From: Vandiemenella viatica
Lineage: Eukaryota; Arthropoda; Insecta; Orthoptera; Morabidae
Assembly (NCBI GenBank): GCA_031002005.1
Contig: JARYHS010008074.1
Span: 176,476,494 to 176,540,493 of the forward strand
Direction of reading: 5' to 3'
DNA length: 64,000 nt
Under the pieces are notes generated by a model that was not told the origin of the DNA, did no database searches, and saw only the letters and a list, made by a program, of their open reading frames with translations. The translations under genes and the position numbers were made by a program. The first letter of the stretch is position 1; each line of letters opens with the position of its first letter. This document shows positions 59,281 to 64,000 of this stretch, one piece after another.

Positions 59281-59425
59281 CAGTTTAAAGTGCAATCCGA
59301 ATCGCGGAAGACTTGTAAGAGGTGAAGGACGGGCCATTAAAAATCCTCACCTAGACCGGGATTAGAATCGATCCGTTTTCGATCCACAGTCAGACTCCTG
59401 AGCCACCAGACCACCCCAGTTTTTA
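59281..59425 (-). mobile_element. SINE family C
   Basis: Minus-strand order: GGTCTGGTGGCTCAGGAGTC, degraded box B (GATTCTAATCCCGG), GTGAGGATTTTTAATGG, CCTTCACCTCTTAC, CGATTCGGATTGCACTTTAA. This is the same architecture as 41829-42055 and 52375-52805. Confidence 0.68.
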
Positions 59426-59794
59426 ATATCCCTAACAAATTATTACTAGTTACGAATATTCAGATAATGTAGTTAGTTCCAGTTCGAGTCTTATCAATTA
59501 CACAAAGAGTCTAAAAGATGTATCTATTCCATTCGAGGCAAAAATATTAATTTAGATGTTATCCCCTAGATCCAGAATGACAATAGTCTAGAGTATTTCG
59601 ACAAGTTCACATTATTCTAAATATATTAGATAATACCTACTATCAGCTATTGACTACAGATTAATTACTTAGCATTAAAAAGTTTCATTGATAACGGCAA
59701 ATTTGTAACAGCCCATGTTAGTTATTACATTTGATCACAATTTATGGATACTTTTATCAATTGATACATTTGCATATAGTTTAATTTAATTTAA

Positions 59795-60245
59795 TTGCAA
59801 TGGAGCACAGGCTCCGGTGGCAATTTCCCTACACACCCATCTTCCCCCTATCCTGCACCTACCTACATTTGCCCTCTACAAATTTTATCTTTAAATTCTT
59901 TCAAAGTTTTCGGTAAATTATTCATCATTTCTCTTGGTAACTCATTCCAATCCCTGACACCCTTACCTAAAAAAGAGAATCTTCCTACACCCTTGTGCCT
60001 GAAATCGAGTGCCAGCTTGTGGTCATGGTCATCTTTTCCCTTCCATGCACTACTTTTCATACCTATTGCAATATCTTTCCATGCCTCATCGCCAGTATAT
60101 GCCCATGACCCTCCTCATTCCCCTCCTGTCTTGCAATGAATCCCATTCCAGCTCCTTTATCATATCCGTCACTGATTGCGTTCTGCGATAATTTCCAGAA
60201 ACAAATCTAGCAGCCCTTTTTTGCACCCTCTCCAACTCCTGTATT
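59795..60245 (-). mobile_element. CR1/jockey-type non-LTR retrotransposon, 3' end
   Basis: Minus-strand coding: ELERVQKRAARFVSGNYRR, TDMIKELEWDSLQDRRG, then after a frame break SSAWKGKDDHDHKLALDF and SFLGKGVRDWNELPREM. These are the distal motifs of CR1/jockey-like polyproteins (RAARFV, LGW-like, WNxLP). The stop lies near 59863, and a short AATTAAATTAAATTA-type repeat tail ends the element near 59785. It is strongly 5'-truncated. Confidence 0.85.
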
Positions 60246-61981
60246 TGATACGTAAAAATTAGTGATTGTGAATAGCTCTACCAACTTCCCCATTCATTCC
60301 TGGAAACATTTTTCACTCCTTTTTAGTTATCAAATCGCTATAAGAAAATTCAGTCAGTGATTTTGAAGAAAAACTCTTTCAGTATGAATTTAAAGCTATC
60401 AGTTATCTTGTAAGCATTTTATTTTCAGTAGCAGGACACTGAATAAACAAGCTTCAAGGAAGCTTACCGCTTTCTGTAACAATGATTTTCAGTATTAGTG
60501 GATATTATACATATGACACTGTAGGTATTTATACTAGCACCTAGTATAAAATATTCAGGTTTATCCACTACACATGATAGCAGAGAGTACATGAATTGTA
60601 CTGTCATTTAAAAATACCCATATTTCTAAAAATATTTCTGCATATTGTCTGTGGATTTATTCCACAAACAATCCTTGCATTTATATTTTGTGACTTACAT
60701 ACTTTCTGCACTTGTAGATAATATCTCCAGAAACATATGCTAGGAAATGTGCAGAATTTGTTGTCTTGTGTCAATTATTCTATCACTCCTGATAAAAATA
60801 TTAAGTAACTTTAAGAAATTGCTAAATTCGTTGGTTCTTTTTCATCCCGTTACGTGTACATCCAGAAATATTGTGAAACTGATTTCAGCAACTGCTTCGC
60901 AGTTAGAAATTACATTACGCTGGTCCTTTCTTTAATTTTTCATGAAAAACTGAAGTAATTCTAACATATCAACATTGGCCTACCAATATCGACAAAGAGT
61001 TATGAATGTGGATTCTATATATGTGTGCACAAACCAGTAGCGTGTGGAGACACGGTCGATGCTGCAAACCAGTTCCCTTTCACTGATGTCCCGCCAGTGG
61101 TTTGGCTGGTGTGAGCTGCAGTATCCAGGCTATTGTCCGCCCTGCAGTATCAACACACTGCCACAGACCAATGTCACGTAGCCTGCACGAGGTATTTATG
61201 CTGGCAGCGTTGTGACCACGGAGTAGTTGTACCTCCCCACAATGCAGTGATATAAATACAGCTGACAAGCACTGCACACAGAACACAGTGCATCCCACGT
61301 TGATCTTGACGTTCTGTGAATACCCCTTTTGATTAACTGTACAAACAGCAGAATAAATTCAAATCCCTTCATGTGATAAATTGATGTATAAATGTTACCC
61401 GTTTTCCTTGCTAAATTCAGTGAAACAAGCTTTATAAACTGCAGCAAAACGAAGCTATCAAATTTTGATATAAAGGCAATTTCGGGTTGTTCATCAGATG
61501 TTGCCTCTATAGAGTGATGTATAGCAATGCATAGGACTTATCTTACAAGATGACGATTAGACGTTGGGGTCATAGATTTTTCAAAAAATTTTGGGACTTA
61601 TAGCATACCTAAACAGCAATTCTGTTTTTCAGTGATAAGATTCACTTCTCAAGAAAATCAAATTCCTCGAATTCTTTCTCTCCTTCATATACTGGTAAGT
61701 CAGCAAGAATACTCCGTTGTTGCACTGATCTCTTGGTTAGAGAAAAGAAGCAAAACCTCAGATGGTCTCCTTGTTAGATGAAAAATGTCGGAAACCAGAA
61801 ATGTTTTATCTACATTGATTCTCCTGTTCCTAGGTATCAGCTGAATTACAGAACAAATTCTGCTGCTTTGATACAGGATTTTGTCAAAGTTTACACTATT
61901 AAATTTGAGATTAATAAAATGTTTCAGATAATTTCAGTTTTTTGCATTTGAAGAACACGCTAAAAGTTTTCACATTTCCTT
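60246..61981. other. no gene recognised
   Basis: AT-rich DNA. The GC-richer stretch 61030-61310 has no recognised domain. Confidence 0.4.
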
Positions 61982-61992
61982 CAATGTATTAG

Positions 61993-62244
61993 TTTTTTTT
62001 TTTTTTTGTAACAGTTTAACGTCCCTTTTTAACAACGTGGTCTTTTAGAGACGGGAAAGGATGGGGGCAAGGAATGGGAAGGAATTCGGCCATGGCCTTT
62101 TGAAGGAAGCATCCCGGCATTCGCCTGGAGTGATTTGGGGAAACCATGGAAAACCCAAATCTGGATGCCCGGACGGGGATTCGAACCACCGTCCTCCCGA
62201 ATGCGAGGCGAGAACGCTAACCGTTACACCGCCACGCTCGGTCA
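61993..62244 (-). mobile_element. tRNA-derived SINE, family A, young copy
   Basis: Flanked by the exact 11-bp repeat CAATGTATTAG (61982-61992 and 62245-62255). It has a full-length head, body, A-type tail and a run of about 14 T. Nearly identical to the copies at 46483 and 52496. Confidence 0.93.
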
Positions 62245-62399
62245 CAATGTATTAGCATTTCACTTTCAGTGTGTATCAGTGTGTACTGACATGATAATAC
62301 AAACATTGAATGAAGTTAGAAATATAATCAGAAAGTTTACAATCGGAGGAACTGTATAATTGTTTAACTGATGAAGGAATCTGATTGTCTTTATTTATT

Positions 62400-62612
62400 G
62401 ATTTAATGTTTTGTTCTCGTATTCGGAAGTACACGGGTTCGAAATCCCTCTGGCCGTCTAGATTCTGATTTTCCATAGTTTGCCCAAATCACTGCAAGTG
62501 AACGCCGAGGTGATTCCTTTAAAAGGATAAGGCCAAATTCCTTCCCGTTCTTTGCCCCAAACACTTCCTGACCTCGACGTCGAAAAAGCGTAAATCCATA
62601 AGGAAAAAAATA
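62400..62612 (+). mobile_element. SINE family B, diverged
   Basis: GTTCTCGTATTCGGAAG, box B GGGTTCGAAATCCC, CTAGATTCTGATTTTCCATAG, CCCAAATCACTGCAAGTGAA, then the B tail (ACCTCGACGTCGAAAAAGCG, TAAATCCATAAG). Confidence 0.72.
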
Positions 62613-64000
62613 TTTATTTAAGACTCATCCGTATTTTTTCTATGTTGGTTGAAGGTTCCACTGTTTAAATCATCATCAAAAAAAATCCTTTCTCTCTTAC
62701 AGTTCTTATTCACTGAAGTGCCGAAAGTCATGGGATAGTAAGATGCAAATATCCGCACTGCGTTATCAACGCGGGACAAACGTATAAATGTGTCATACAG
62801 TGTTGCGATTTTAGTTAGTACACCTGTTTGAGATTTTGCTCATTAATTGTCCTCTAAACGTATCTATAAACCAGCTGGCTGCCCCAAAGCAAATGTCACC
62901 AAAATACTAAAGCGTTAGTACGGACACTATTTCAGTCTCTGCTCTATGGCTTTTATTACGGGAGTAAAAATAAAGGAAAACAATAATAAGAGCCTGCATT
63001 AAGCTTGCCATGTCAGTCATTCTGCACCATTGAAGAGTTTCACGGCTGCATACGTCAAGTTCTGAAATGAAATATTCATGAAAGGTGGCGGATCGCAGGA
63101 ATTCTTAACTTAGGACGAGATTAAATTCGTCTCGGTTTTCAAACAACGCCACTTACACATTGGGAACGAAAATCTCAGGAGGATATGCGTCGCTTGTTTT
63201 GTGATGAAAGATAAGGAACCGGAGGTTGCTAATCGAAAGAGCCATCATATGCGTCTAGTGTCTTTGTCTGAGATACAAATCAACGTTTGTTTCAGCACTG
63301 TGACAATAAGCCTGCACGAAATATATTCCGAGTAATTTGCCTGGTTATTAGCAACGTATGAAAGCTTTACTTCCAAAATTTGAGATTACGATTTAGTCTA
63401 CACAGGTGCTGTCTGGTGTATCACGTAACAGCAACAGAAGAAGAATTAGTTGTGATAGAGTGGTAAGAGAGAAGAAATAAAATGACAGTTCATCTACCTC
63501 TAGACCCCTCTCTACACTCCAATGATTTGGAGCAGCAAAACAGTCAGAGGGGCTGTTAAACATTCTAACAGTCGTGACTCATGCAGATGTTCCATTGTGG
63601 GAAGAGATTTTCCACTTCCACGGAATCACAGAAACAGATAAAACGAAAAGAAACAGCGCTGAACAAAAACAACTGCTCAAGGTTCCTTTCAAATGTATCG
63701 TTTCTCAGCTGTGCAAATGACGTGCTATTTCTATAAATGCAACAGCGAAAGTACGTACACTTTGAGTATGATTATTCAATGTTAGCTCAGTTTTGCGTTT
63801 GTGTCTTACGCCTATTAGGTTGCCACTGTATCTTTTATCATCTTCATAAATAAAAAATTAAAAAAATCAGTTTACTACGGATTTTTTTAATTGTTCGCTT
63901 CCGGCACTTACCTGGTTTTAGGCTGTACATTCATGTCGATAGCTATTTATTAATTGACAACATAGGGCAATGTGAAAGATAGTGTTTCGGCATAGTATCC
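62613..64000. other. no gene recognised
   Basis: CACTGAAGTGCCGAAAGTCA near 62712 looks like a repeat terminus, but nothing supports it further. Text around 63080-63450 has the feel of decayed transposase, but no motif can be named. Confidence 0.35.

Noticed and set aside
62981..63480. Possible decayed Tc1-like transposase
   Set aside because: No catalytic or helix-turn-helix motif can be read in any frame.
1..64000. CRISPR arrays, LTR retroviral proteins, toxin genes, bacterial operons
   Set aside because: No spaced identical repeats, no gag/env-like frames, no Shine-Dalgarno-led gene clusters; the window is ordinary insect-type nuclear DNA.

Overview
This is eukaryotic, AT-rich nuclear DNA from an arthropod, almost certainly an insect. 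A large polyneopteran-type genome (cockroach, termite, stick insect or orthopteran grade) fits best, because of very long introns, dense old transposon relics and tRNA-derived SINEs. That placement is inference. There are no bacterial operons, rRNA genes or CRISPR arrays, and I found no canonical tRNA gene.

Only one host gene is convincingly visible: a group B SOX transcription factor on the minus strand, closest in my recollection to insect Sox21b. Its HMG box is split between an upstream exon (34788-34977) and a downstream exon (14435-14629). The splice sites match in phase 1 around an intron of about 20.2 kb. Another 5' splice site at 14434 shows that the gene continues toward position 1 or off the left edge, but no further exon was recognised. 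Positions above about 35.1 kb are its 5' flank or an upstream intron. Two CpG-rich islands with SOX-type core motifs (26.9-27.3 kb inside the intron, 6.2-6.5 kb downstream) are candidate enhancers.

The rest is mostly mobile DNA in several layers. From left to right: Helitron-like ends (1-215), a mariner relic (about 7 kb), a Helitron-like element (10.0-11.2 kb), a non-LTR relic (13.4-13.9 kb), a Tc1/mariner element with 26-bp inverted repeats and a damaged DD41D transposase (17.05-18.4 kb), a hAT-type MITE (18.5-18.7 kb), a tandem SINE duplication (26.0-26.8 kb), a 5'-truncated non-LTR element with a perfect 12-bp target duplication (29.4-30.6 kb), a hAT relic with an 8-bp duplication (31.9-32.4 kb) and a SINE with a long oligo-T tract (33.6-33.9 kb).

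The most informative region is 37.9-44.7 kb. One minus-strand non-LTR retrotransposon there is split by a hAT-like element, which itself holds another retrotransposon with further insertions, and by a Helitron-like element. Bridging the Helitron gap restores the reading frame. The right third holds more SINEs (including one SINE inserted into another), a mariner relic (51.3-52.2 kb), a broken multi-copy protein family (54.6-55.3 kb) and a CR1/jockey-type 3' end (59.8-60.2 kb).

I did not find a convincing new biological system. The best leads are the SOX intron with its putative SOX-motif islands, a possible frame error in the SOX N-terminus, the nested-insertion record, and SINE families that share one body but carry different 3' tails.
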